DNA of 64,000 nt from Silurus meridionalis (Eukaryota; Chordata; Actinopteri; Siluriformes; Siluridae). Where the stretch lies: assembly GCF_014805685.1 (NCBI RefSeq), contig NC_060885.1, positions 16,724,632 to 16,788,631 on the forward strand, in the 5' to 3' direction. Within the stretch, counting starts at the first letter, position 1; the number at the start of each line of letters is the position of its first letter. The translations under genes were made by a program, and so were the position numbers. Positions 1 to 10,204 of the stretch are shown piece by piece. The notes beneath the pieces were generated by a model. The model searched no databases and had not been told where the DNA came from. It saw only the letters and a program-made list of their open reading frames with translations.

Positions 1-324
1 CAATGCAATGTTTAACACATTTTTTAAATTAAATTTTTAAGCTGTAAACATTTTTTATTGGAATGTTGAAAATATATGTGAACTTTGGTAATTTTGAAAA
101 ACTGGAAAATTTGAAAAAACTGGAAAATTTGGAAACAATTTTGAAAAAAGGAGCTAGCTTAATGTCTCTCATTAGAAATTATTGTTTTTACAAGCAAATA
201 GGTGTATTGCTTAGATTGAATAGTTATTATGCATTCAACTCTAGTACAGTTTATGTATTTAAAAAAAAAAAAACCTGGAGACTGTTCACCTTTGATATTC
301 AAAACAATATAAAGTAAATCTCAC

Positions 325-444
325 CTTTGCCACCACAGTAACAAAATGTGTCCTCACTTTCTCATAGTCGAGTGCCTCACCCACTTTTATCCTTAACACT
401 CCACTGTGGTGATCAATAGCAAACTTAATGTTTGGGCCAGTGTT
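325..444 (-). CDS. cdhr1: cdhr1 exon 7: EC2 end
   Basis: 120 nt, 40 codons ([20 protein letters not shown].., then ..[16 protein letters not shown]). HSGVLR and LDYE are standard cadherin-repeat features. Acceptor ATGTAG|AAC, donor GCAAAG|GTGAG. The next exon should lie left of base 1; I see none in 1-320, only AT-rich intron. Confidence 0.92.
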
Positions 445-1153
445 CTACATATTACAACAAAAGACAATGTTTCAATACTCTCAATTCCAACGAAAGGACT
501 AATCTAAAATTGTTCATACTTCAGACTAGTATACGTAATACTTTCTAAAGCTTATCGTACTGAATAAGCATTGAGTTAAACCACTATAGAAACATTATTA
601 CTGTCAGCACTGAGTTCTTTTTGAGTGAAATCTATATTGGATCTGAATGCGCATGTAGTGCAACTTAAGGGTGAAAAATCATATGTCGAGTTTGAGGCAG
701 CAAAAGTGTTACTCCTGTGCAATCATAAATCACTACAATTTTCCAGACAGCTAAGAGCTAAGCCCTTAGTATCTGACACAAATGTGATTATAATCTAATC
801 CCAGACAGTACTTAGTATGTGCTGTGCTGCACATTTCAGTTTTAGGTCAAATGTACTTAAAATTAATTATAATTTTTTATTGTAATCAAAGTAACCTTAT
901 AGTACTCAATCTTTAAAATGATTTTCTACTCAAAGTTTATGCAGGAAACAGAAATGCAAAAGTTTGATCTAAAAAGAGTTTTATCTAGTTTATGAGTCAC
1001 ACAGTCGCATGGATAAGCCATTTGTTAATCTAGAGCTTGTAGGATTGGAAAGATGAGCAGTTACTTGTAGAAAGTAGGTGACTGATCCACCTGAGCCTGT
1101 GTCTCTATCCACAGCATGTACTTTAAATATGCTTGCCCCAGAGGGTGTGCTCT

Positions 1154-1207
<54 letters not shown>

Positions 1208-2862
1208 TGTGAAATAGGTTAAAATGTAAACATTAAACTGTGTTTCAGTCAAAGCAATAAAAGGTAATGACACTTACCTCTGGTATGTCCACAATAGAGG
1301 GCAAGTTCTCAAAATGTGGTTCCTCATCATTGGCATCCGTCACAAAAACCCTCACTTTTTCTACAACCTTTACACAGGTTAGTTAACAACATTTTAGTTA
1401 ACAACTTTACACATTTAGAGCAGCAAATATTTTGTTGTAGATTAGTCCACCTACTTCATTATTCTCATCCGAAATACTGACATAGACCTCAATCTCATCC
1501 TGTATCTGGGTTTAATCAAATTATCACATTATCAAAGTCTCTTCGAAGTAATTATAACTTATTTTGTATAGGTTAGAAGCCTACCTCTCGGTCAAGCTCC
1601 TCTATCAAAGTAACTATTCCAGATATGGGATCAACACTGAAGCTTTCTTTAGATCCTGCATCAAAGTCCAGGCCATATCTTATGGGCTGTCCCTCTGGAT
1701 CAGTTCCATTCAGAACATATATATGTGTTCCTAAATTATAAGAAACATGATCAATACTGTTTTTATTGTTTAGCCATAGGCAATTCATTGCTTGATAGTA
1801 ACTATTGGGAAACTATTGGCCTTATTGCCTGGTGAAGTTTAAACCCTAGCAAAACCACATTAAATTGGATTAAATTGGCTATTCCTCTCCCTTGTCAATC
1901 ACAGTGACACTATATAGTCTGTGAGATCATGTATTTGATCTCAGATAGTCTTTTCTTTTGCAGAAACAGCAATACAAAAAGATAGTTAGGCTTCATGTGT
2001 CTTAGAAGAAACACATGTTGAAACACATGGGAGCTGTCACAAGTCAGGGGGTATATTAGTATAAGAGTATTATCATTATAGTATAAAATGGTTACTCTGT
2101 TGGACTCATGATTGTGAGTTGTGAGATCAAGGATGTGAGTTCAAATCCCAGCACCTGTATTATCCCTGTATTATCACTGTATTCATTTGAGGTTTATTCA
2201 ATCTGTTATATAATTCATCCTTCATTAAAATATAGACACTACAAAAATACTGTGCATGTGTATTCATGTGTGTACACTAATAACATTGCATAGTGTTATA
2301 AAGTAGCTCTCTTACCCTTTGGCGTGTCTTCTGACAGACTAAACAATGCCAGATTACCATTGTTACTATGAGGCCCATTGTCATAGAAATATGGTGCATA
2401 ATCACTTTGTGCTGTGAAACAAAAAATTATATGGCTCATACACTGTACAAAAAAATATTTACAAGTTGTGCCTTACATAAGTAGCCAATTCTGTAAGTAA
2501 ATTATATATACACTACTTCTCTTTTGACTACTCACTTGCCTGGCTTTACTAGTACTTGACAAAGAAACTGCTAAATTACTATAAAGTATATCCTCCAGAA
2601 GTATTACAGTATAAGCATTTCCAGTGTTCAAGAATCCATACTCACTTGCTACAGTTTAAATTAAACAGATGTAGGGAAATGTAGGAAATGTGGGAAAGAT
2701 AAATACACACTGTATTAGTAGACATAATATAAAAAATTTTCCATGACGATTCTTTTAATCATAGGTTGTTTATTCAGCTCAAGATATAAAACTTAAGTAC
2801 TCACCAAAATGGAAATTTACCAATAACAAAAATAGCGAAAGAATCCTTTTATCAATATTCAT
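325..2862 (-). CDS. cdhr1: cdhr1, cadherin-related family member 1 (photoreceptor cadherin), 5' part
   Basis: Seven coding exons on the minus strand, all with AG acceptors and GT donors: 2862-2805, 2411-2316, 1730-1585, 1499-1455, 1367-1278, 1151-1065 and 444-325. They join to 642 nt, 214 open codons. Residues 1-20 are a hydrophobic signal peptide. EC1 follows, with LDRE near residues 97-100 and the calcium-linker motif DANDEEP at 126-132. EC2 holds [15 protein letters not shown] (exon 6) and LDYE (exon 7). Order and wording match vertebrate CDHR1/protocadherin-21 as I remember it, including NGTDPEG and HSGVLR. In vertebrates the protein sits at the base of photoreceptor outer segments and supports disc formation; human mutations cause cone-rod dystrophy. 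The remaining ectodomain, membrane segment and tail lie beyond the left edge. Teleosts can carry two paralogues (a and b), and I cannot say which this is. The family assignment is near certain. Confidence 0.95.
1065..1151 (-). CDS. cdhr1: cdhr1 exon 6: EC2, beside a TG repeat
   Basis: 87 nt, 29 codons, phase 0 on both sides. It encodes ..[18 protein letters not shown] and ..GSVTYFLQ, nearly identical to CDHR1 of other vertebrates. The acceptor TACAG lies directly next to a 50-nt TG array (on the gene strand), so the end of the 126-nt intron is made of the microsatellite. The donor is CAA|GTAACTGC. Skipping this exon would keep the reading frame. Confidence 0.93.
1156..1205. repeat. (CA)n microsatellite
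   Basis: About 25 uninterrupted CA units, read as TG on the cdhr1 strand. It fills the 3' part of the intron before exon 6 and ends at the TACAG acceptor. Confidence 0.97.
1278..1367 (-). CDS. cdhr1: cdhr1 exon 5: EC1-EC2 linker
   Basis: 90 nt, 30 codons starting [24 protein letters not shown] is the DxNDxxP calcium-binding linker between cadherin repeats. Acceptor AAAG|GTTG, donor GAG|GTAAGTG, phase 0 on both sides. Confidence 0.92.
1455..1499 (-). CDS. cdhr1: cdhr1 exon 4: short EC1 exon
   Basis: A 45-nt exon encoding [15 protein letters not shown], between acceptor ACAG and donor GTAGGTGG. It aligns with the DEIE..ISISDG stretch of CDHR1. It is too short to appear as an independent open frame and was found by following the protein. 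Confidence 0.85.
1585..1730 (-). CDS. cdhr1: cdhr1 exon 3: EC1 core
   Basis: 146 nt. It encodes [20 protein letters not shown].., then [19 protein letters not shown], the classic cadherin strand pattern ending in the calcium-binding LDRE. Acceptor TTTAG|GA, donor GAGAG|GTAGGC. It completes residue 100. Confidence 0.94.
2086..2155 (+). repeat. Decayed tRNA-derived SINE head
   Basis: GGTTACTCTGTTGGACTCAT followed about 40 nt later by GAGTTCAAATCCCAGCACC resembles the A- and B-box spaced head of fish tRNA-derived SINEs, whose usual B-box region reads GGGTTCAAGCCCCAGCACC. No tail or target duplication could be defined. It lies in cdhr1 intron 2. Confidence 0.4.
2316..2411 (-). CDS. cdhr1: cdhr1 exon 2: start of EC1
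   Basis: 96 nt, acceptor ACAG|CACAAAG and donor AAGG|GTAAGAG. It encodes the start of the first cadherin repeat (APYFYDNG.., then [15 protein letters not shown]), very close to the CDHR1 N-terminus in other vertebrates. It ends in phase 1, matching exon 3. Confidence 0.92.
2805..2862 (-). CDS. cdhr1: cdhr1 exon 1: start codon and signal peptide
   Basis: The ATG is at 2862-2860, followed by 19 codons and one base: a basic N-terminus, then a Leu/Phe-rich hydrophobic core, as in a secretory signal. The donor reads G|GTGAGTAC. It joins exon 2 in phase 1 to give alanine and then the mature start ..[11 protein letters not shown]. No other ATG gives a signal peptide in frame. Confidence 0.88.
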
Positions 2863-3043
2863 CCTAAAAAAAAGTTGCAGCTTATATCTAAGCAAGTGTT
2901 TCTTTTGAAGGTGTTTGTTGTAGACTGAGGAGATCTCCAGGTAATCCAATGATGAGTCTTAGACCTGGGCCATTTTTAACCCCCTTTACTTTATCTTGGC
3001 TTTTTGGTAGCTACTCCTTGCCATAAATTCTTATTTATTAACT

Positions 3044-3048
<5 letters not shown>
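2863..3048 (-). promoter_or_regulatory. cdhr1 5' flank with one CRX/OTX-like word
   Basis: This is the stretch immediately upstream of the cdhr1 start codon, up to the TA microsatellite. It holds TAATCC at 2942-2947, the core recognised by the photoreceptor factor CRX/OTX, about 80 bp from the ATG. Photoreceptor gene promoters commonly carry this word, but a single hexamer is weak evidence. The TSS and any 5'UTR splice cannot be placed. Confidence 0.3.

Positions 3049-3130
<82 letters not shown>
3049..3130. repeat. (TA)n microsatellite
   Basis: About 40 pure TA units upstream of cdhr1. Confidence 0.97.
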
Positions 3131-3131
<1 letters not shown>

Positions 3132-5520
3132 CTTATGAGAATATCTATACTTTTTGTGAAAACACATTTGCTTGACCAGAGAGAGCATAAATATTGATTC
3201 ACAGACTCAACAATGAGCACAAAACTACCTTAGATCTACCTGCTCTAATTCTCTAATTCTGCAAACTAGTAGTAGAAAAAGAATCTAGCATAAAACTATA
3301 ACATGAGCGTCAACCATAAAATAACGACAGAAGTAGACAATTTTCTGGCTTGCAGTAATCATATGATACAATTACCATGAGTTGAGACAGATTCTTCAAT
3401 TTGCCCATTTGATTTTTGTTTTATGCTATTGTGTATATTACCTAGCATAATATACACAAAAATAATGCATTTTCCAAAGGTGTCAAAAGGTGTACTGGGA
3501 ATCATTTTGTTCTACATAGGTTAGTATTTCCTTTTAATTTAAACATACTTAAAAGCAATACAGTTAATCTCTCTTTCAGTAAATCCTATTTACAGAGTGT
3601 ACACCCTTACAGTATGGTATTTATTTTTTTTCTTTTCTTTGTAAAAAAAAAAAAATTATAGTATAAAATAGAAATAGTATAAAAGGTGTTTTTTTTTTGG
3701 GTTTTTTTTTTGTTTTTGTTTTTTTTACACCAATAATAAAATAAATTAGGACCCATTTAATTATTTGTCAAGGCTCATACTTTTCAGCCAGGCATGATCT
3801 TCTTTAATTATTCTTATGTAGAATGCTTAACTAAAAGTTATTATATTACACTTTTAACAATCTTTATTGCATTTCATATAGTAGAAACACATATACAAAT
3901 AAAAATACACACATTCCAATTGATCTCAGATTTGAATGGAACAGGCAGATGGCAGGCAAGCAGATTAGCCCAGTGTAATCCTTCATCATCCCACAGCCCT
4001 CAGCACCAGTCTACTGATGCAAATAAACAAGAACAAAAAATGTATGCTGAGTACTGTCTTCGATTTAACATTGTTATTTGTTCTTTTCCCTCTAGGTGCC
4101 ACTATAGTAGTAGTTAACGACCTATCATAAAATCCTGAAAAAAAAAAAAGAAAATGAGTAGCACAGGATATCTTCAATAAACTACTAATAAATCTATTCA
4201 CTAATGCATAAAAACAACAACATTCATAAATTAATGTTTTATTTTAGGAGAGAAATTATAAAAAATGTAAAATACAAATGTAAACAAAAAAATATTAATA
4301 TAAAAATAATTAACAGATAAACAAATAAATATAAAAAGTAAAATAAAAGATGTGTAATGAAAAGCTTGGGAAGAAACTCTCTTGGTGCTTGGTTATTTTC
4401 TTTTCTTTTCATTCAGGATTCATCTATTGTTTCCCTATTTAAGAGAAACTAAGTTTAGTCATGGCAGAAAAGCTCATGATCTGACTCATCAGACTGCAAG
4501 TTTTTCCTATGCCACTCCTCTACTCTATAAGTGCATGCACAGACAAGCTATTTTTGTACTCTTAGCAGTAGAAAGTTTAGTTTGTGTGTTCATGGTGTGA
4601 CATAAGATTGTTTTAATTTCTCATGCTTAATGGTGTGTATAAACATTGAACTGGGCTCACTAAGTATAATCATTAGAAACCTTATTTTATAAGTGTCTTG
4701 GGAAAACATTCCTATAACATTTCTGCAAAGGTCCCCAGGAACATTTTCAAAAGGGAATTCACTTGGGGAATGTTCCCCTTAACCTTTCTAGGAAAAGGCT
4801 TCACTGACATTATCAGGAAAGATTCTTTGTCTACAATCCAATTCCAAAAAAAGCTGGGATGCTGTGTAGAATGTAAATGAGATGTAAAGATCATGCAAAG
4901 AAGAAGCTATTTGTGAACATGATCCAGAACTCAAAAATAAAAAAAATATACTGAGGCAAAAGTGGAAAACTGTTCTTTAAGCTTTATCAATGCTGAATGG
5001 TATATACATGTTTTGAGCAACAGCTTCCATCCAGAAAACATATTTTTTTGGTAAGGCCTTGCATATTTCAGCAAAACAATGATAAACTGTATCCTGCATC
5101 CATTACAATATCATGCATTTATAGTAGAAGGGTAAGAAAGCACTAACCCTACATCTCCAAGTGTTGTGAAGTTTAGATTTGATCTTTCAAACCTTGTTAG
5201 AGAGCTCAATCAATCCAAATCCAGGATTATTTTTTTTGACAAATCTTAAAAGTGAAGGGCAACTTTGCAGATTTATTCTCAGTGTCTTCAAGCACAATCA
5301 CATCCCCAAAAAGAAATGAATTAAACATTTAATCAAATAAATACATTATAATACTATACATTTACAATAAAACCTCATTTTAAAACTGGCAGCATCGCAG
5401 TGATGTTTATTTGAATATCTTCAACCATAGAACATATGTAATGGTTGTGGTAAATTGCTAAATAATTTTTGTGTTCCAATTAAGAAAGCCATACACATTT
5501 GTTACAACATTAGCATAATT
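3131..5520. other. Intergenic, no gene seen
   Basis: AT-rich sequence with long A and T runs (3643-3655, 3688-3726) and no exon or element I recognise. The open frames at 3794-4117 and near 4700-4890 have no recognisable motif and strongly biased AT composition, and I treat them as chance. Confidence 0.6.
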
Positions 5521-5537
5521 AAATGTATGTTTCTGGA

Positions 5538-5897
5538 GTTTATAGCACAGTGGTGAGACCTGCGATGTTGTATAGTTCAGAGACAGTGGCAACAGACAGG
5601 AGGTGGAGCTGGAGGTAGCAGAGCTGAAGATGTTTAGGTTTTCGTTGGGAGTGACGAGAATTGACAGGTTTAGACATGAGTTTATTAGAGGGACAGTGCA
5701 TGTAGGACATTTTGGAGACAAGGTGAGGGAGGCGAGATTGACATGGTTTGGACATGTACAGAGGAGGGACATGGATGTGGTGAGAGAAGACATGCAGGTA
5801 GTTGGGTTGAAAGCGGCAGATGTTGAGGACAGGGGAGTATGGAGACGGATGATTCACTGTGGCAACCCCTAATGGGAGAAGCCAAAAGAAGAAGAAG
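5538..5897 (+). mobile_element. 5'-truncated RTE-like LINE with 17-bp target duplication
   Basis: The sequence encodes the end of a LINE pol protein: MELEVAELKMFRFSLGVTRI.., then FGDKVREARLTWFGHVQRRD and ..RGVWRRMIHCGNP. This is the familiar C-terminus of RTE-type pol in fish (usually LRWFGHVQRR). The stretch between HVQRRD and VVREDMQ is shorter than in full copies, so an internal deletion is likely. The 3' tail reads CCCCTAATGGGAGAAGCC followed by an AAG-rich end. AAATGTATGTTTCTGGA occurs at 5521-5537 and again at 5898-5914, a perfect 17-bp target-site duplication, which defines both ends. Confidence 0.85.
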
Positions 5898-5914
5898 AAA
5901 TGTATGTTTCTGGA

Positions 5915-6900
5915 AAATTATTCAGGGACTTAATAATAAAATTAGCTCGTTGCTAGCTGAAGCTGAATTAATTATTTATACAAAATACATTTTCACAAGA
6001 TGGTGCTGTGTCAGTTCAGGGCTCATAGTGACACTTTCTGAGGGAAATTTGAAATGTTTTGGCTTGTTAAGAAGACAATCACTAGCTTTTGTAGCAGTTT
6101 GTAGCTGATTAAAATAATTTATCTTTGTGTTTATAATAATAATATATAATAAGATAATCATCAAAATGGCAAAACTCCTTGTTGCTAAATGGCATGCTAT
6201 TTTGTGCTGGCAAGATATACTTGCTAACGCTAGCATTTGCTGCACTTTCAGCATTGCTGTAAACAGGGTACCAATGTAAAATTGCAAATGTGCTAATTAC
6301 TACTGGCTCTTTGTCTGATTTTTTATATTTTATTATTTTTTTACCCAAAGAACATCTGTGGATTACGGAATATACATTACATTTATTTATAAAAGTTTAT
6401 TTTATAGTCTGCCACTAGACTGCGCTTCAGACACATTTAAACTAGTCTCACTTTTCTGTGGATGCATCTTGATGATACTAGATTCTTTAATCTTACACTT
6501 CAGCTAGTGTGCCACACAGTCAATTATAAGGCAGAAAGAAAAATCAGTAAATATTAGGAACAAAGATGCACAGAAGTTACTATGGAGGATTGAGCTATAA
6601 AGGAAGCAAGCTGAGTATTTGGATGCACCATAAGGAAAGTCAGACTGAAGTTAGATGGATGGATTGCTTGTCTACGTTTAAGGTGTACACCACCACCTAG
6701 TGTACATGTATCCACATTACACTAACCTTTGATGGAATTCCCAAAAAGTCTAATGATACGAATAGAAAACTGAGTTAAGGGTGTGTTTAAAATAAAATAA
6801 ATATTTTTGCATGAATCAAATTAAATAAATTGAAACGGAAAAAAAAATGATAATGTACTGTATTTTTTATTTTAAGATTTTCCTTTTATGGACTTAGGAT
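5915..6900. other. Intergenic, no gene seen
   Basis: AT-rich unique sequence between two LINE insertions. No exon, RNA gene or known repeat was recognised. Confidence 0.55.
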
Positions 6901-6955
<55 letters not shown>

Positions 6956-6957
6956 TT
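6901..6957. repeat. (TTTA)n microsatellite
   Basis: About 14 tandem TTTA units just 5' of a LINE fragment. Confidence 0.95.
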
Positions 6958-6989
6958 CAGTTTTTCAACTCCTTACAGTTTATGAGATT

Positions 6990-8250
6990 TTAGACAGTTC
7001 CTGTTATTTTAGACAGTGACTTGTCTTTCAAAAATCACATCAATCAAGTTACAAAAACAGCCTTCTTTCACCTTAGAAATATTTCTAAGCTAAGAAATAT
7101 GTTGTCCATATCCGATGCAGAGAAGCTCGTCCATGCGTTCATGACCTCCAGAATAGACTACTGTAATGCGTTACTAGGTGGATGTCCTGCATCATTAATA
7201 AACAAGCTTCAGTTAGTCCAGAATGCAGCAGCCAGAGTTCTTACAAGGTCAAAAAATATGATCACATAACCCCGATCTTATCGTCCCTACATTGGCTTCC
7301 TGTGAAGTTTCGAATAGACTACAAACTATTACTTCTCACTTATAAAGCACTAAATGGTTTGGCTCCCATGTATCTATCCAGTCTTTTAACACGCTACAAT
7401 CCGCCACGCCCCTGAGATCTCAAAACTCTGGGCTTCTAGTAGTTCCTAGAATAGCAAAGTCCACTAAAGGTGGTAGAGCATTTTCACATTTAGCTCCTAA
7501 ACTCTGGAATAGTCTTCCTGACGGTGTTCGGGGCTCAGACACACTCTCCCAGTTTAAGTGTAGATTAAAACATATCTTTTTAGCAAAGCCTACACATAAC
7601 ACACATCACATCATAACCTTGTGCTCCAGAACATCTGATCACATGCACATTATCAACTTGTGCTGTTAATATCATGAACAGCAGCTACGCTAATTCCTCT
7701 CCACTGCTTCTCTTTCTCTCCCCATCCCGAGACACCCTGAGGTTTGGCCAGCTCCAGTCACCTCCCACCTCGTGATGATTACGGACCTTTGAAGAAGTAG
7801 ATGCCGAACTCACAAACATCCCGAACCATCTAGAGACGTACCAGTGCCATTTGGATCCCGCTACATGTGTGTAGTTTTGACATTGGACCTCCTGGAGTGT
7901 TTAAAGGCTCTGGCATAGAGAAGCTGATGCTGGATCTGTGGTGATCACAAATGCTGAGCTCATAAAACTCGGAGCTACTAACCATATAGACTGCATAAGA
8001 CTGCAGAAAGAACATCACTTATAATCTTATACTCTAGTAATCATGTTAGTTCTCACTGTCCAGTGTTCTGTATTGTTGAAAGATTTATGATCAAACTCTT
8101 GATGTCACCCAGATGAGGATGGGTTCGGCTTGCTCATCAGGGACAAATTCACACTATTCACCATCACTGTTGATTTGTGTAAAGCTGCTTTGAGACAATG
8201 TCTGTTGTGAAAAGCGCTATACAAATAAACTTGACTTGACTTGACTTGAC
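6990..8250 (+). mobile_element. LINE 3' fragment (Rex/CR1/I-like RT end and 3'UTR)
   Basis: Conceptual translation of 7021-7600 gives the end of a non-LTR reverse transcriptase: LSFKNHINQVTKTAFFHLRN, then IDYCNALLGGCP, LQLVQNAAARVLTRSK, HITPILSSLHWLPVKFRIDY and LLLTYKALNGLAPMYLSSLL. The DYCN..L and LHWLPV..R..YK motifs are diagnostic of the chordate LINE family with this C-terminus. A frameshift at about 7255 and stops show it is dead. The 3'UTR runs to AAGCGCTATACAAATAAA and ends in tandem TTGAC units at 8231-8250, the LINE's own tail repeat. The 5' end is truncated and no clear target duplication was found. Exact clade is uncertain. Confidence 0.85.
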
Positions 8251-8429
8251 ATGAGATAAGAAAACGACGATGTTTCCAAAACCATTCAAGCATTACAGAG
8301 GTTTTCATATTTTTTTTGTATTGCGCTCTTTTCAGTGTACAATGTCTAAAAGCAGCAATACACAGATATTTTTTATCTTTTATAAGGCAAAAAAAGTATG
8401 TGTAAGTTTATTGTCTCTTTGTCTGTTTC

Positions 8430-8565
8430 TTATAATTGTTTATCCCTGATGAGCAAGCCGGTGTTGACACTGGAAAGGAAAAGCTTTCTGAGATGAGGAA
8501 GAAACCTTAAGAGGCAAGAAGCAAAATTGAACCCATCTTCATCTGGGTGACACCAAATGTCCATT
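8430..8565 (-). mobile_element. Inverted fragment of the same LINE 3'UTR
   Basis: Read on the minus strand, GGTGTCACCCAGATGAAGAT through CTTGCTCATCAGGGATAAAC repeats the 3'UTR words seen on the plus strand at about 8103-8146. This copy keeps about 75 bp that the first one has lost. The two copies lie in opposite orientation about 300 bp apart. Confidence 0.6.
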
Positions 8566-8572
8566 CATTGCA

Positions 8573-10200
8573 GATCCCCTTTAGGAACTCAAGCTGCGTC
8601 AACAATCACATGTGTAATCAGTCCAATGGAAAGCACAGCATCACCGGCGTGGTGATGTCACAACCAAGAAGCTATAAAAAACACATGGAGTGAAGCCGGC
8701 TCTAGCTTCTGTTTGTTCAGGAAGCGCTCTATGTGTGTGTCTATATGGTAGGTGGTAAATGTCCTAAAAAATATAAGAAAAAATTAAAGCAACAGTAAGA
8801 GAAAACACTCTATCCAGCTGTGTGTAAAAACATGTGTGTTGCTTGCTTGGGGTTCTCGAGGGAGCCGACTGCGCAAATTGCGCTCCCATGTCTATGTGAA
8901 TAGCACAATCCCAGTGGGCATTCTTCGAGGAGGGGTATGTTCTGTGAACCCGTCTGTTACGAGGAGCTATCGAAGGTGGTAACTCGGGCTATAGCCAAAC
9001 TAGATATAAACTGGCCGGCCGAACAGCAGAAAGCTTTTGCGTCCAGCAAGCTTGATGAGCGCTTTCTGCAAACCGCATCACAACCTCAACGCCGGGGGTT
9101 GCCTTTCTTTCTGGACCTGCACACTGAGGTGTCCAGGTCCTGGGCTAAGCTGTTTTTGGCCCACCTCTTCAGTCCCAGAGTATCCCTATACTCTATTATC
9201 ATTGGACTCAAAGAGTGTGGTTACAGGCTGGTGCCCTGGGTTTAAAAGAGCCTGGCTAGCTATAGCTCCCCAAGTGTCATCGTCCCTCAAATTCCTGGTG
9301 CTGCTCACCAAGCCCCTTCGGAATTCGTCGGTGCTGGTGTGCAAGGCTTTTGCCTCATAAAGTTAAGCCGCAGGATGCCAGCAAACCATGGCAGTGTTGC
9401 AGGCCTATCAGGCTGACCTGCTGCGAGAGCTGAACATGGTGGGCATCTCAGCCAGCAAGGAGGTCCAGGAGCTTCACCGTGTGGCAGACCTGGCTCTGTG
9501 GGCCAGTAAAGAGGCCCCTGAGGCCGTTGGCCTCTCTGTGGTCGCTCTTGTATTTGCTGAAAGGCACCTTGGATCTTTCCAACAGGGATAGGGCCGTTCT
9601 GCTGGACGTCAATCTAGTGCCAGCTGGCCTATTCGGCGACTCAATAAATACGGTCATCGACAGGTTTCAGGAGGCCAAGAAACAGTTGGCGGCATTCCAG
9701 CAATTCCTCCAACGTTGCTCTGGTGGGGCTGCTTGGTGGGCACAGCCCCAAAATCAACCCAGCAACTCCTTACACTAGGATGTTCAGAAACAGAGCGTCC
9801 CTACTCGCATTTCCCCTACTAGGGACCCTGTGTAATTCTCTGGGCCAAAGTACAAAGAAAGGATGGATCTGAGGACCATCATTTTCAATAATAGGGCTTC
9901 AGCCAAGAAATCCTGACACAGGATATTCTGGAGATTTTGCTGGAAAGGGGTGCTGTGCATTTCATTATATGGTGCCCGCACTGCCCTGGTGCCCTCAGGA
10001 AACTGGTCTGTTAACCCTGAAGAGCTCAGTGCTTCAGGGCACAACCTTCTCCAGCGAGTGCCCTCCTCGGTTTCTGCCTGGTACTGTAGCGAACCGTCTC
10101 TAGATTATGTATGTAACTCTGGTTCCCTGAGGGGACGAGGTGCTGCATCAACAAGACGTCACACTGTCCCCTCTGGTTCTCCATTACATTGGTCCTGAGC
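8573..10200 (+). mobile_element. Internally deleted DIRS1-like retrotransposon
   Basis: Broken reading frames together resemble the teleost DIRS1 gag: AIAKLDINWPAEQQKA.., KLDERFLQTASQPQRRGLPF, FLDLHTEVSRSWAK (8937-9245); LLTKPLRNSSVLVCKAF (to 9360); MAVLQAYQADLLRELN.. and LALWASKEAPEAVGLS (9388-9591); then LFGDSINTVIDRFQEAKKQL (to 9778). A trace of the reverse-transcriptase N-terminus, LTQDILEILLERGAVHF, follows near 9910-9960 before the sequence jumps to a terminal region. The tyrosine recombinase and nearly all of RT-RNaseH are missing. The edges share GCTGCGTCAAC / GCTGCATCAAC-like words (8589 and 10142), consistent with split terminal repeats. At least two frameshifts and several stops make it inactive. 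Confidence 0.8.
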
Positions 10201-10204
10201 CATT

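Noticed and set aside
63..317. 84-codon plus-strand frame
   Set aside because: Extremely AT-rich, Asn/Leu/Lys repeats (LENLKKLENLE), within a cdhr1 intron; no family resemblance.
990..1273. Two minus-strand frames with long Cys-Val runs
   Set aside because: The Cys-Val part is translation of the TG microsatellite; only the part downstream of the acceptor is real cdhr1 exon 6.
5458..5885. Minus-strand frames over the LINE end
   Set aside because: They are antisense to the RTE-like pol fragment, whose plus-strand translation matches the known C-terminus.
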